DNA of 41,649 nt from Anaerolineae bacterium (GTDB lineage: Bacteria; Chloroflexota; Anaerolineae; Aggregatilineales; Phototrophicaceae). The translations under genes and the position numbers were made by a program. Position 1 is the first letter of the stretch; each line of letters starts with the position of its first letter. Below the pieces are notes generated by a model that was given only the letters and a program-made list of their open reading frames with translations, made no database searches and was not told the origin of the DNA. Below are positions 8,033 through 17,127 of the stretch, piece by piece. The DNA lies in contig JAJEAA010000037.1 in assembly GCA_022824365.1 (NCBI GenBank), positions 1 to 41,649 of the forward strand. The letters run 5' to 3'.

Positions 8033-10045
8033 TTACTCTTCGCCAGCGCAATCCCCATCCGCGACAACATAATCAGCGCTGATCCAGCCTACCTGATTGC
8101 TGTATGCGATCTGGTGCCAGCCGTCCGCATAGCTCAGTGAGTTGAAAGCCGCGCCCTGGGGCACGCTGCCGATCACGCTTCCATCCGGTTGCGCCCGGTA
8201 GCGGAGCGCATGGGTCGTCGTTATGATGCAGCCCTCAACACCGGCGGCGGGATCATACTCAATTGCGCCGATATCGCAGGCTTCGCCTTGAGGTCGTGCA
8301 GTGCCGATTTGGTCCGTGACAATGCTTTGGTCGCAGGCGACCGCGTCGATAAGTTGGCTCACACGCAAAAGCGGGTGGTAGGGCGGCGCGCCATCATCGG
8401 TCTCCACCAGTCCGCCAAGTTTGGGATCACCCGTCAGCGCTGTGGCGCATGATCCGTCCGAGATCAGATTGTCTGTGTTAACCGCCAAGGTTCCAGCGCA
8501 TTGGCCCCATTCGCCGGAGACGATGCTCTTACGCATTCGAATCGACGCGTCTTCATAGACGGTTATCGCGTTGCCGCGCTCGGCTGTATTCCCCATCATC
8601 GTGACATGCGTTATTTCAGCTATCGACGCAAGCGCCAGATTCAGCGCTCCCCCGAATTTCCGGGCACGATTGCCGCTGAATGTCGAATTGCTGATGACAA
8701 AATTCCCTGGACCGGAATAGTCTGTCAAGGCGCCGCCGTAGGTAGCCGCGTTGTCGCTAAAGGTACTGTTGCTGACTGTAGCGCTCGCTATCCAAAGGAC
8801 GAGCGCGCCACCGAATTCCTCGGCTTCGTTCGCGTCAAACCAGCTGTTGCTTATCGCAATATCGGCGTCATTCATTCCCAGGACCGCGCCAGCGAATAGC
8901 GACGCCTCGTTCCCCCGGAGGACGCTATCGGTGATGTCCAGCTTGCCGCCGAATCCCCAGGCTGCGCCGCCAAATTCAGCCGTGTTCCCCGTTATCTCGC
9001 TGCGCTCAACTGTCACATCGCCGCCCTCTATCGCGATAGCGCCGGCCGCTTCCGCCTGATTGCCCCTTATCTCGCTGTCGCTGATCTTAGCGACAACTGC
9101 GCTCGTGCCGATTGCGCCACCGGCCTTCACGGCACTGTTGCCATCAATGCTGCTCGCGCTGATGTTCAGCGTGGCATCCTTCATATAGAGCGCTCCGCCA
9201 TATTTCTGGGCGAAGTTCCCATCAAATTCGCTGTCCGCGACAGCAATCTCGGTCGCTTCAAAATAAATGGCGCCGCCGTGCCGGGAAGCGCTATTGTTGC
9301 TGAATTTACTGCCAATGATCGTCAAGGGCGCATCCTCACCACCGATAGCGCCGCCGTCGTAGTTCGATGAGTTTTCGCTGAATACGCTGTCGAATACCGT
9401 CAACTCACTGGCTTGGCTACCGATTGCGCCGGCCAGATTCCCGCTGTTGCCGCTGAATATGCTCTCGCGAATCGTTACCGTCGCAGCTCCCAAAACCAGC
9501 GCGCCACCGCCCCCTTGCGCGACATTGTCGCTGAAGGTCGATCGGATGATAGTTGCTGATCCGTATACCACATCGACAGCGCCGCCGCTCGAGGAAGCCT
9601 GGTTCTTATGGAAGACGCAGTCGCTGATTACGATGTCGCCATAGCTGACGGAAATAGCGCCGCCATTCGCCCCAAAGCCATTAGTGAACGTCAGATCGGA
9701 AACGTCAAGTTTGCCCTCTTCGCCTACGCGCAAGATATTGAACTCGCCAATTCCATCAATCGTATGGCCATTTCCGGCAATGGCGATTTCCGTAATGATC
9801 CAGGGAGATGCTTCCGTTAGCTTGATATCAGCGGACAGACTGATTGTGTCCGCGCCATCACCCGCCGGGCAGCCGCCTGTCGCTGTGTCGGTATTCGCCG
9901 CCTCGATCGCGTCCACCAGCAAACAGTCGTCATCGACCGTGATATCCGCCGCTCGCGCGCTAGGTATGGAAAACAGGCAAGCCAGCGCCAGCAACGCTAG
10001 AAGGACTGGTAGTTTCAGACCGGAATATGTCATATTCATCTTCAT
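8033..10045 (-). CDS. secreted right-handed beta-helix protein with C-terminal SH3-like domain
   Basis: A 670-residue exported protein. Residues 1-32 form a signal peptide (hydrophobic LPVLLALLALACLFSIPSARA, cleavage after ARA). The mature part opens with a CLLVDAIEAAN segment typical of proteins with polymorphic-type beta-helix repeats. More than a dozen imperfect repeats of about 22 residues follow, built on SxFSxN ... GGA(I/V/L), as in PMP-like and choice-of-anchor Q proteins. The last 65 residues are a bacterial SH3-type domain (RYRAQPDGSVIG to GWISADYV) bracketed by cysteines. The start at 10045 has an ATAGG ribosome site; Met3 and Met5 are alternatives. A cell-surface binding or adhesion role is inferred; no catalytic motif is seen. 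Confidence 0.85.
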   Translation of the reverse strand: MKMNMTYSGLKLPVLLALLALACLFSIPSARAADITVDDDCLLVDAIEAANTDTATGGCPAGDGADTISLSADIKLTEASPWIITEIAIAGNGHTIDGIGEFNILRVGEEGKLDVSDLTFTNGFGANGGAISVSYGDIVISDCVFHKNQASSSGGAVDVVYGSATIIRSTFSDNVAQGGGGALVLGAATVTIRESIFSGNSGNLAGAIGSQASELTVFDSVFSENSSNYDGGAIGGEDAPLTIIGSKFSNNSASRHGGAIYFEATEIAVADSEFDGNFAQKYGGALYMKDATLNISASSIDGNSAVKAGGAIGTSAVVAKISDSEIRGNQAEAAGAIAIEGGDVTVERSEITGNTAEFGGAAWGFGGKLDITDSVLRGNEASLFAGAVLGMNDADIAISNSWFDANEAEEFGGALVLWIASATVSNSTFSDNAATYGGALTDYSGPGNFVISNSTFSGNRARKFGGALNLALASIAEITHVTMMGNTAERGNAITVYEDASIRMRKSIVSGEWGQCAGTLAVNTDNLISDGSCATALTGDPKLGGLVETDDGAPPYHPLLRVSQLIDAVACDQSIVTDQIGTARPQGEACDIGAIEYDPAAGVEGCIITTTHALRYRAQPDGSVIGSVPQGAAFNSLSYADGWHQIAYSNQVGWISADYVVADGDCAGEE

Positions 10046-10220
10046 TTAACCTATCGACCGCATATCCCCTTGGAACAACTGCATTGTAATTTGGGCGATA
10101 ACCGCTGGCAAGCCACGTTAAGGCGTCGTATGCGAAGCGCAGGTTGCCTTCCAGATTCGGGAGCGGCAGCGGGCTTAGGAAGTTGTGATGCGGCGGCCTC
10201 TTATGACCGCGCCTCTGCGG

Positions 10221-11024
10221 CTAATGATCCAATACCGCCTCCACCTCGCGCTCCCAACTGCCCGCCACGACCGCCCCATGCTCCTTGAGACCGCCGCTGG
10301 CCTCAGGACCGGTCAGGTAAGGTCGCTTGCCCAGGGGAAAGCCGCTCTCCGCCGTCGCATCCATCGCGCCATTGATGAAATGCAGCGCCACGCCGGCGCG
10401 CTCGTTCTCAGTCCTATTCGCCAGCGTGCAATGCGCCACGCCATAAGCGAAGAAAGCGACGCCGCCGGCCGGCAACTCTATCGGGAGCGCCTCCTCTTCT
10501 GGCGGATAGCAGCGGATATGATGGTCGCTGTAGGGATCGCGACTGTGCTCGTAGCGGACGCGGTAGCTGCCCGGGATGACGTGGATCGTGCCGTTGGCCA
10601 CGGTCGCCTCATGCACCGCCGTCCACATCGCCGTGCCTTTCAGCGGATCGTCAATCCGAAAATAAGCGTTGTCTTGATGCCAGTTCGTGCCCATGCCCTG
10701 CTTGCCCGGCTTGATGAAGACCTGGTCGAGGTGCAGGACGACCGAATCGCCGATCAGTTGCCGCACAGCCGCGATGGCTTTGTCGGCGAAAGGCATGGCG
10801 CGGTAGAGATCGCTATGCGGGAACATGGGGCATAGCTGCCAGTTGATCTTGTCCGAGGCCGGCGTTTCGCCATCGCCGGCGGTGGCGACATTGCGCAACA
10901 AGCCAATGTCTTTCAGGCGCTCCAATTCAAGGCGCATCGCCCGAACTTCGCGCTCGGACCAGAACGCGTCTTTGGCGACCCAGCCCTCGGTCCGAAATTG
11001 TTCGATTTCATTCTTGGTGAACAT
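10221..11024 (-). CDS. phytanoyl-CoA dioxygenase family (PhyH) Fe(II)/2-oxoglutarate oxygenase
   Basis: A 267-residue member of the PhyH family. The iron-binding facial triad is visible as H116 and D118 (NWHQDNAYF) and H198 (YGVAHCTLAN). R209 (ENERAGVALHF) is placed to bind the 2-oxoglutarate carboxylate. A double-stranded beta-helix fold is expected. Bacterial PhyH proteins hydroxylate many small molecules, and the substrate cannot be told from sequence. A strong GGGGGAGAG ribosome site precedes the ATG. The neighbours give no pathway hint, since a beta-helix protein lies downstream and an ABC permease upstream. Confidence 0.9.
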   Translation of the reverse strand: MFTKNEIEQFRTEGWVAKDAFWSEREVRAMRLELERLKDIGLLRNVATAGDGETPASDKINWQLCPMFPHSDLYRAMPFADKAIAAVRQLIGDSVVLHLDQVFIKPGKQGMGTNWHQDNAYFRIDDPLKGTAMWTAVHEATVANGTIHVIPGSYRVRYEHSRDPYSDHHIRCYPPEEEALPIELPAGGVAFFAYGVAHCTLANRTENERAGVALHFINGAMDATAESGFPLGKRPYLTGPEASGGLKEHGAVVAGSWEREVEAVLDH

Positions 11025-11066
11025 TGCTCTCCCCCGCTCGCTTGAGCCGCTGTGACTTGTGCTTTC

Positions 11067-11087
11067 GGGCGACCTGGTAGGTCGCCC
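11067..11087. repeat. GGGCGA...TCGCCC hairpin, CCT/AGG variant
   Basis: Arms GGGCGACCT and AGGTCGCCC with a GGT loop, followed by CCTACA. It lies between the start of the PhyH gene and the end of the permease gene, and belongs to the covarying hairpin family described in the findings. Confidence 0.7.
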
Positions 11088-11133
11088 CTACAACTGACTT
11101 AGCATCCAGCAAATTCACCAGTCCCAAATCTCC

Positions 11134-13689
11134 CTACTCCCGGCGCAGAGCCTCGGCCGGCTTGAGCCGACCCAGCAGCCAGGCTGGATAAGCGCCCGCC
11201 AGCAAAGCCGCGGCCATCGCCACCAGCAGCGCTTCCAGCAATTGCGATGGCTGCGGCGCGAACTCCATCGTCCAGCCGAAGGAGCGCAGGTTGATGACAT
11301 GCGTCAAAAACAGCGATGTCAGCAAGCCAATCGGCAGCGCCAGGAGGCCTGCGACCAAGCCCATCAGCCCGGTTTGAATCATGGCGAATTGCGTCAGTTG
11401 GCGCCCGGTCATGCCGGTGGCGCGCATCACGCCGTATTCGCGCGCGTCCTCCAATTGCAGCGCCATCAGCGCCGCCAGGATGCCGATGAAAGCCACCAGC
11501 GTGGTCAGCAGACGCAAGGCGATGGTGATGGCGAAGGTGCGGTCGAAGACTTCCAGCGCGCCCCGGCGCAGGCTGGCGTTGTCCTGGGCCAGCAGATCAT
11601 AATCGGCGAAGCGCGCGCGCAAGTCGCTGATGACCGCGGCGGCATCGGCATCGGCGTCAATGAAGATGCCCAGCGAGCTGATGAAGGGATCGTTGAAGTA
11701 GCGGTCATAAACCGAGCGCGCCATGTAGACCGCGCCTTGATCGGTGCTGTAATCGTAGTAGACGCCAAAGACCTCGAAGGTTCGGGGACCGACTTCGGTA
11801 TCCAGCGTGATGGCATTGCGCTCGCGGTCGATGCCGCGGCGGAAAGCGAAGCTCTCGCTGACCATGACCCTGCCCGCTTCCAGCGCCGCCTGATGCGCTT
11901 CGACCGGAACCTCGCTCCATTTGAAGCGGCGATTGTCGCCGGCGATATCGAAGTCGCTGGCGAGCAAATTGACCGGCGGCAGATCGGGATACTCCGGCGC
12001 GCTGACGATCACATGCCGCGCCGACGAAACGGTAGCCACGCCGGGCGCAGCTTCCGCGATCGCTTTCACGGCGCTATCCACATCGACGCTGGCGTTGTTG
12101 GAGGCGAAGAGCGGCGGCGAGATGTAGATCTGCGCGCCCAGCGATGTCTCCAGCCAATCGGCGACGGTCAAGCGGAAACTGCCGATCATGGCGCTGACGC
12201 CGACGATGACGCTGACCGCGACCGTCAAGGCGGCTACAGCCACGCCCGTGCGGCTCAATGAGCGGACGACGGCGCGGGCAGCCAAGCGCCCCAAGACGCC
12301 GAAGAGCGCCTCGCTCGGGCGAGCCAGCAGGCGCATGCCCACGACCAGCGCGAGCGGCGTAAACAGCGCGCCGCCGATGATTATGCAGAGCAGGGCGGCG
12401 AAACCCAGCGTCAGGCTATCGGGGGCGCCCAGCAAGGCAAAGCCCAGAATGATCAAGCCGACGGCCGCCGCCGTCATGGCCGGCAGCAGACGCAGCGCCG
12501 CTTCTTCTTCGTTCGAGCGTTTCATCACGCCGGCGGGCGGGGTGCGGGTGGCATCCCAGGATGGCAGCGCCGCCGCCAGCAAACTGGCCGCGATGCCGAC
12601 CAGCGCGCCCTTCAGCAGCGTCAAGGGCGGAATGCTGATGCCCCGCACATTGACGCTGAAATAGAGATCGCTGATGGTCTGCGAGACCAGCGCCACCGCG
12701 CCGCGGCCGAATATGATGCCGAGCGCCAAGCCCAGGACCGTGCCGACCAAGCCGAGCAGGAAGGCTTCCAGCAGGATGAAACGGAAGATCTGCCCGCGCG
12801 TCGTGCCCAGGGAGCGCATGATGCCGATGGCGCCGCGCCGCTGCACCACGCTGAAATTGACCGTGTTGTAGATGAGGAATAGCCCGACCACCAGCGCCAG
12901 CAAGCTCATCGCTTGCAGGTTAAGCTCGAAGGCGGCGATCATCTGGTCGAGGGAATTTTCTTCTTTGACATCGACAAGCCGGAGGCCCGCCGGCAGCCAG
13001 TCGCGCAGGGGCTCCACTTCATTCGCGGCGAGGATGAGGTCGATGCGGCTGAGGCGCCCGCTCATGCCGACGATTTCCTGCGCGGTCGCGATGTCGCTGA
13101 TGATGAGGTCGTCGAGCGCTTGGCGGCTGGCATTGTTATCGGGCTGCAGGATGCCGACCAGGCGAGCCGGGCTGAAGCCCCCGCCGGCGCTGATCCGCAG
13201 GCTGTCTTCGATATTCAGCGCCAGGCGACGCGCCAGGGACCCGCTGAGGACGACCGCGCCCGGTTCGGCGATGACGCGGTTCAGGGCGGTGAAATCGACG
13301 GTATCGTCTTCGGCGGCGAGGTAGGAGCGGAAAGGCGCTTCCGCCAGGGGATCGACGCCGAGGAGGCGCAAGGCTTGATCGCTGCCGGCGACGCGGACGA
13401 TTTCCGTGATGACCGGGGCGCTGAGTTTGAGGCCGCGCTGGATGCGCAAGCGCCGGTAGAGCGCGGACGGGAAGCCGTTAGGACCGCCGACGATCTGGTG
13501 GCTGGCTTGGCCGACGAGGCTCTCGCTGCTCAAGCTGAAGGCGCGCCCGGCTGATTCATTGGCGATATCAATGGCGATGACGACAGCCACGCCGAGGGCG
13601 ACGCCCAGCACAAACATGGCGCTCTGGAAGAGGCGCCGGCTGATATAGCGCCGGGCGAGCCGCAAGCTTAGAGGCGTGGTCGGGCGCAT
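11134..13689 (-). CDS. FtsX/MacB-type ABC transporter permease
   Basis: An 851-residue permease with two FtsX-like halves. After an N-terminal segment (RRLFQSAMFVLGVALGVAVVIAIDIA) comes a large extracytoplasmic domain, then three helices near residues 255-370 (including SLLALVVGLFLIYNTVNFSVVQRRGAIGIMRSLG). A central helix pair and a second extracytoplasmic domain follow, then a last helix trio containing the coupling-type AREYGVMRATGM. The protein ends GRLKPAEALRRE, the usual tail of this family. Members move lipoproteins, peptides or envelope substrates by mechanotransmission and need a separate ATPase. No ATPase gene is in this window. The start lies three bases after the stop of the LLM oxidoreductase gene, so the two are cotranscribed. 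Confidence 0.9.
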   Translation of the reverse strand: MRPTTPLSLRLARRYISRRLFQSAMFVLGVALGVAVVIAIDIANESAGRAFSLSSESLVGQASHQIVGGPNGFPSALYRRLRIQRGLKLSAPVITEIVRVAGSDQALRLLGVDPLAEAPFRSYLAAEDDTVDFTALNRVIAEPGAVVLSGSLARRLALNIEDSLRISAGGGFSPARLVGILQPDNNASRQALDDLIISDIATAQEIVGMSGRLSRIDLILAANEVEPLRDWLPAGLRLVDVKEENSLDQMIAAFELNLQAMSLLALVVGLFLIYNTVNFSVVQRRGAIGIMRSLGTTRGQIFRFILLEAFLLGLVGTVLGLALGIIFGRGAVALVSQTISDLYFSVNVRGISIPPLTLLKGALVGIAASLLAAALPSWDATRTPPAGVMKRSNEEEAALRLLPAMTAAAVGLIILGFALLGAPDSLTLGFAALLCIIIGGALFTPLALVVGMRLLARPSEALFGVLGRLAARAVVRSLSRTGVAVAALTVAVSVIVGVSAMIGSFRLTVADWLETSLGAQIYISPPLFASNNASVDVDSAVKAIAEAAPGVATVSSARHVIVSAPEYPDLPPVNLLASDFDIAGDNRRFKWSEVPVEAHQAALEAGRVMVSESFAFRRGIDRERNAITLDTEVGPRTFEVFGVYYDYSTDQGAVYMARSVYDRYFNDPFISSLGIFIDADADAAAVISDLRARFADYDLLAQDNASLRRGALEVFDRTFAITIALRLLTTLVAFIGILAALMALQLEDAREYGVMRATGMTGRQLTQFAMIQTGLMGLVAGLLALPIGLLTSLFLTHVINLRSFGWTMEFAPQPSQLLEALLVAMAAALLAGAYPAWLLGRLKPAEALRRE

Positions 13690-13692
13690 CAG

Positions 13693-14547
13693 CTAGAAGC
13701 CGAAGGTCTCCTTGAAGCGCTGGAGTTGGGCGAGATAATCGTCCAGTTTTTCGCCGTGGGGATAGACGGCGAGTTCGGTGGCGCGGTTGCCTTGCCAGCC
13801 TTCGATATGGGCTTCCCATTCGCTTTCGGGGGTGTTGGCTGTGGCCAGCCGGGTATGCAGGCCGACTTGATCGGCGCGGCCCGCTTCTTCGGCATAAGCC
13901 CAGAAGGCATCGCAAAGCGGCTTCGCCAGCTCCGGCGCGCCTTCCTGCGCCACGTAGCCATCGCCGAGGCGAGCAGCCCGCCGCAACACCACATCGGCGT
14001 AACCGCCGATCCAGATTGGAATCGGGGCAGCGGGCAGCGGGTTGATGCCGGCGTCGTCGATGGTATCGAAGCGGCCTTCGATATTGACCAGTTCGCGGGT
14101 CCACAAGGCGCGCAGGATGCCGATTTGTTCTTCGACGCGAGCGCCGCGGGTTTGGAAATCGTAGCCGAGGGAGTTGTACTCGACCTCGTTCCAGCCGACG
14201 CCGATGCCCATGCGGAAGCGTCCGCCGGAGAGCAGGTCAAGCTGGGCGGCTTGCTTGGCCACGAGCGCGGTTTGGCGCTGCGGCAGGATCAAGACGCCGG
14301 TCATGAAGCCGATGCGCTCGGTCAGGGCAGCCATCCAGGAGAAGAGGGTGAAGGGTTCGTGGAACATGTCCTTGTAATCGTAGGGGCGGTTATCGCCCCA
14401 GCCGTCACGGTCCGGGTTGGCGCCGAGGACGTGGTCGTACGCCAGCAGGTGGTGATAGCCCATGCCTTCGGCCGCCTGCACATAATCGCGCAGCACCGCT
14501 GGGTCCGCGCCTAACTGGGTTTGTGGGAATACAACGCCGAATTTCAT
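13693..14547 (-). CDS. LLM-class F420-dependent oxidoreductase
   Basis: A 284-residue luciferase-like TIM-barrel oxidoreductase. It begins MKFGVVFPQTQLG and contains RFRMGIGVGWNEVEYNSLG and PIWIGGYADVVLRRAARLGDGY, both typical of F420-using members of the family. I place the start at 14547, where a GGAAGGA ribosome site stands before the ATG. The frame continues upstream to 15006, but that stretch is translated repeat DNA. Substrate unknown. It is followed after three bases by the FtsX-type permease, so a shared role is possible, although no known pathway pairs them to my knowledge. Confidence 0.88.
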   Translation of the reverse strand: MKFGVVFPQTQLGADPAVLRDYVQAAEGMGYHHLLAYDHVLGANPDRDGWGDNRPYDYKDMFHEPFTLFSWMAALTERIGFMTGVLILPQRQTALVAKQAAQLDLLSGGRFRMGIGVGWNEVEYNSLGYDFQTRGARVEEQIGILRALWTRELVNIEGRFDTIDDAGINPLPAAPIPIWIGGYADVVLRRAARLGDGYVAQEGAPELAKPLCDAFWAYAEEAGRADQVGLHTRLATANTPESEWEAHIEGWQGNRATELAVYPHGEKLDDYLAQLQRFKETFGF

Positions 14548-14698
14548 TTTGATAATCCTTCCGCCTGAGATTGGGGCAATGCTAGCCGAGTTTCGGTTGA
14601 GATGCCATAGACATCGTTGGGGGCGGCAACGCCGGCAGTGGAGCGGCAGAAAACGCCAGTGAACGGCAGTGGGTATTGATACAGTATGTATACGTGGC

Positions 14699-15022
14699 GG
14701 GGGGGGGGGGTGCCACCGAGTACACAGAGGGTTTTTGGCGCAGGGACGCAGGGGGGCGCGGAGATTGAGGGTGGGGGGGATTTTTGCCACCGAGTACACC
14801 GAGTTTTTTCGAGGGCACAGAGGGTTTTTGGCGCAGGGACGCAGGGGGGGCGCGGAGATTGAGAGTGGGGGGGATTTTTGCCACCGAGTACACCGAGTTT
14901 TTTCGAGGGCGCAGAGGGTTTTCACCACAGAGGCACAGAGGGCACAGAGGGTTTTTGCCACCGAGGACACAGAGGCAAGAAGAGGGCGCAGAGGCGGGCG
15001 ATCCAAGGATCGCCCCTACGGG
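14699..15022. repeat. tandem-repeat array A (CCACCGAGTACACCGAG core)
   Basis: This fills most of the 498-base gap downstream of the terminase gene. It begins with a run of 12 G. The segment GTTTTTGGCGCAGGGACGCA recurs at 14731 and 14824 (period 93), each time leading into TTTTTGCCACCGAGTACACCGAG and a TTTTTTCGAGGGC stretch. A CACCACAGAGGCACAGAGG tract follows. The array ends in a GGGCGATCC-AA-GGATCGCCC hairpin (14996-15015). Confidence 0.85.
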
Positions 15023-15045
15023 TGGGGGGTGTGGTGTGGCGGACA

Positions 15046-16290
15046 TCAGGCGAAGGCGAGGCGGGGGCCGGTGAAGTGGGCGCCGTGCCAGGCGAGGGCG
15101 GCGGCGATGACGGTGTCGTCGTGTTTGCCGGGGGGCGCGCCGTAGCGGTAGCCGCCGTTGGGCAGGGATTGCAGGCTGTAGTCGCGGAGTTCGGCGAGGA
15201 GGACGGGGTCGTCGAGGAGGGTGATTTCCCCCCGTTCGATGGCGAGGGCGAGGGATTCGATGAGGGGGGCTTTGGATTTGGCGGTGGTGTAGAAGGGTTT
15301 TATGGGCAGGCCGGCCTGGTTGAGGGCTTCGATGTTGGGTTCGCCGATGGAGTTGGCTTCCGCCCAGACGATTTTGGGCCGCCAGTGTTTGACGATGTTT
15401 TCGAGGCGTCCGCGCTGGTGTTCCCAAGAGGCGTTGTTGAAGCGATCGAGGGCGACCATTTTGCCGTTGGCGGCGTCGAGGACGGCGATGGCGGTGTAAT
15501 CTTTGCTGCGTCCCCAGTCGATGCCGGCGATGTAGGCGTGGCCGGATTGTGGTTGATCGTAGGGAGCGGGGGCGGTTGCCTCTTCGAGGCCGCGGAAGAC
15601 GCCGGTAGCGTCGCTGAGGAAGGCGGCTTCGTATTCGGTTTGCCAGATGAGTTCGGGGGTGCGGCGGCGGATGTCTTCGAGTTCTTCGGCGGCGATGAGG
15701 TCGTTATCGGCGGTGGGGAATTGGAAGGCTTGCCATTGGTCTTCTTCGGGATCGAGGCCGATGCAGTAGAGGTCGTAGAACCAGTTGCGGCCGCGGGGGG
15801 TGGAGAGGAAGAGGGCGCGGCCGCGGGTGGTGACGAGCATGGGGCGGATGACCTCAGCCCAGGCGCGGGGGTTGATGTAGGCGGCTTCATCGAGGACGAC
15901 GAAGTCCAAGCCGTCGCCGCGGAGGTTATCGGGCTTGTAGGCGCTGCGGACGGCGATCATGCCGCCGTTGGGCAGGTCGATGCGGCGCTCGGTCTCGCTG
16001 ATTTTGACCCCGGCGATGAAGTTCAGGGTATTTTTGAGATCGCGCCAGACCTGGTCGGTCATGGCTTTGGTGGGGGCGAGCCACCAGCAGCGATGGTTAT
16101 TTTGCAGGGCGTGGACCAGGATGGCGGTTTTGCCGAGTTGGGTTTTGCCCCATCTGCGTCCGCAGGCGGCGATTTTGAAGCGGGCGGGGTGCTGCAGGAT
16201 TGTCAGTTGGTTGTGATGGAGCGGGTCGAGTGTGAGCGTGCTGGCCGAAGTCGATGTTTGTGGGTTGGCGGTTCGCAAGGATTTGATCAT
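15046..16290 (-). CDS. phage-type terminase large subunit (ATPase/nuclease)
   Basis: A 414-residue terminase. The ATPase domain has Walker A CGRRWGKT (residues 43-50), Walker B FVVLDEAAY with D134/E135 and an STP coupling motif near 163. The RNase-H-like nuclease has its three acidic positions: D258 (GIDWGRSKDYTAI), E311 (VWAEANSIGEPN) and D391/D392 (GKHDDTVIAAALA). All catalytic residues therefore look intact. In phages the protein pumps and cuts DNA during packaging. No portal, protease or capsid gene follows. An AGGAG site lies about 13 bases before the ATG. The gene's first 194 bases overlap the 3' end of the small-subunit-like gene in another frame. Array B lies upstream of the pair and array A downstream. 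Confidence 0.88.
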   Translation of the reverse strand: MIKSLRTANPQTSTSASTLTLDPLHHNQLTILQHPARFKIAACGRRWGKTQLGKTAILVHALQNNHRCWWLAPTKAMTDQVWRDLKNTLNFIAGVKISETERRIDLPNGGMIAVRSAYKPDNLRGDGLDFVVLDEAAYINPRAWAEVIRPMLVTTRGRALFLSTPRGRNWFYDLYCIGLDPEEDQWQAFQFPTADNDLIAAEELEDIRRRTPELIWQTEYEAAFLSDATGVFRGLEEATAPAPYDQPQSGHAYIAGIDWGRSKDYTAIAVLDAANGKMVALDRFNNASWEHQRGRLENIVKHWRPKIVWAEANSIGEPNIEALNQAGLPIKPFYTTAKSKAPLIESLALAIERGEITLLDDPVLLAELRDYSLQSLPNGGYRYGAPPGKHDDTVIAAALAWHGAHFTGPRLAFA

Positions 16291-16636
16291 TTTGGTTTTG
16301 GAGCTCCTGTAATTTGACGGTGTGGCTGATGACGGTATTGAGGGCGTTGGCGAGTTGGCCGGCGGAGGCGTCGGCGAGGGTGGAGTCGTCGAGATGGTCG
16401 AGGATGGCGAGGGCGCGGTCGAGCAATTTGAGATGGAGTTGGGAGAGGCGCTGGTCGAATTGCTGGTCTTGCTGCTGGGTGAATTGGGTTCGGAGTTTGT
16501 CTTCGTCTTTGATCCAGTTTTCGAGGGTGCCGAGGGGGATTTTGGATTGGGCGGCGGCTTGTCGGCGGTCGCCGTTGAGTTGGTCGAGGAGGTCGAGGGT
16601 CTTGATTTTTTGGTCGAGGGGGTAGCGGGTGGACAT
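16097..16636 (-). CDS. terminase small-subunit-like DNA-binding protein
   Basis: A 179-residue protein whose first 45 residues form a helix-turn-helix of the terminase small-subunit/transposase type (YPLDQKIKTLDLLDQLNGD, then AAAQSKIPLGTLENWIKDE). A Gln/Leu-rich helical segment follows, suitable for oligomerisation. It lies directly upstream of the large subunit, the usual terminase order. An AAGGAA site precedes the ATG. Residues from about 115 on are read from DNA that also encodes the large subunit's N-terminus and are rich in Pro, Arg and Gln. They may be a genuine overlap, or the sign of a frameshift that lengthened this gene. Confidence 0.7.
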   Translation of the reverse strand: MSTRYPLDQKIKTLDLLDQLNGDRRQAAAQSKIPLGTLENWIKDEDKLRTQFTQQQDQQFDQRLSQLHLKLLDRALAILDHLDDSTLADASAGQLANALNTVISHTVKLQELQNQNDQILANRQPTNIDFGQHAHTRPAPSQPTDNPAAPRPLQNRRLRTQMGQNPTRQNRHPGPRPAK

Positions 16637-16764
16637 GTTGGTTCCTTTTGCGTGATTGGTTTAGGGACAGGCTAGCACAAGTGTTCTGTTAATGGGTGAA
16701 CAAAGGTTCGCGCATTGGAAAAATAGAACGGGATTATAATTAATTACAAAGGCAGGGTTTTTTT

Positions 16765-17075
16765 AACCGCGGAGATTTTTCACCACAGAGGATTTTTGCC
16801 ACCGAGTACACCGAGTTTTTTCGAGGGCGCAGAGGGGGGGAGATTTTTCACCACAGAGGCACAGAGGGCGCAGAGGATTTTTGCCACCGAGTACACCGAG
16901 TTTTTTCGAGGGCGCAGAGGGGGGAGAGATTTTTCACCACAGAGGCACAGAGGGCACAGAGGATTTTTGCCACCGAGTACACCGAGTTTTTTCGAGGGCG
17001 CAGAGGGGAGAGAGATTTTTCACCACAGAGGCACAGAGGGCACAGAGGGTTTGCCGCCGAGGGCGCCGAGAAATT
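16765..17075. repeat. tandem-repeat array B, about 85-bp unit
   Basis: Three nearly identical units and a degenerate fourth. GCCACCGAGTACACCGAG begins at 16798, 16883 and 16969, with a diverged GCCGCCGAGGGCGCCGAG at 17053, giving periods of 85, 86 and 84. Each unit also has TTTTTTCGAGGGCGCAGAGG and CACCACAGAGGCACAGAGG. Units are homogenised with no unique spacers. The array fills the gap between the terminase pair and the hydrolase. Confidence 0.9.
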
Positions 17076-17083
17076 TTGAGGTT

Positions 17084-17105
17084 GGGGGGGGTTGGGGGGG
17101 GGGGG
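17084..17105. repeat. double poly-G tract (G8-TT-G12)
   Basis: A run of eight G, two T and twelve G ends 22 bases before the hydrolase start. Such tracts are prone to slipped-strand length change and could form a quadruplex; either might affect expression of the gene downstream. Confidence 0.8.
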
Positions 17106-17127
17106 AAATTGATTTGCGGGGCGGAAT

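Noticed and set aside
14548..15006. N-terminal extension of the LLM oxidoreductase by 153 codons
   Set aside because: It is translated repeat DNA. The family start MKFGVVFPQ has its own ribosome site at 14547.
14878..16317. 479-codon Gly/Val/Glu-rich open frame on the plus strand
   Set aside because: It is antisense to the well-supported terminase large subunit; its composition reflects the opposite strand's codon bias.
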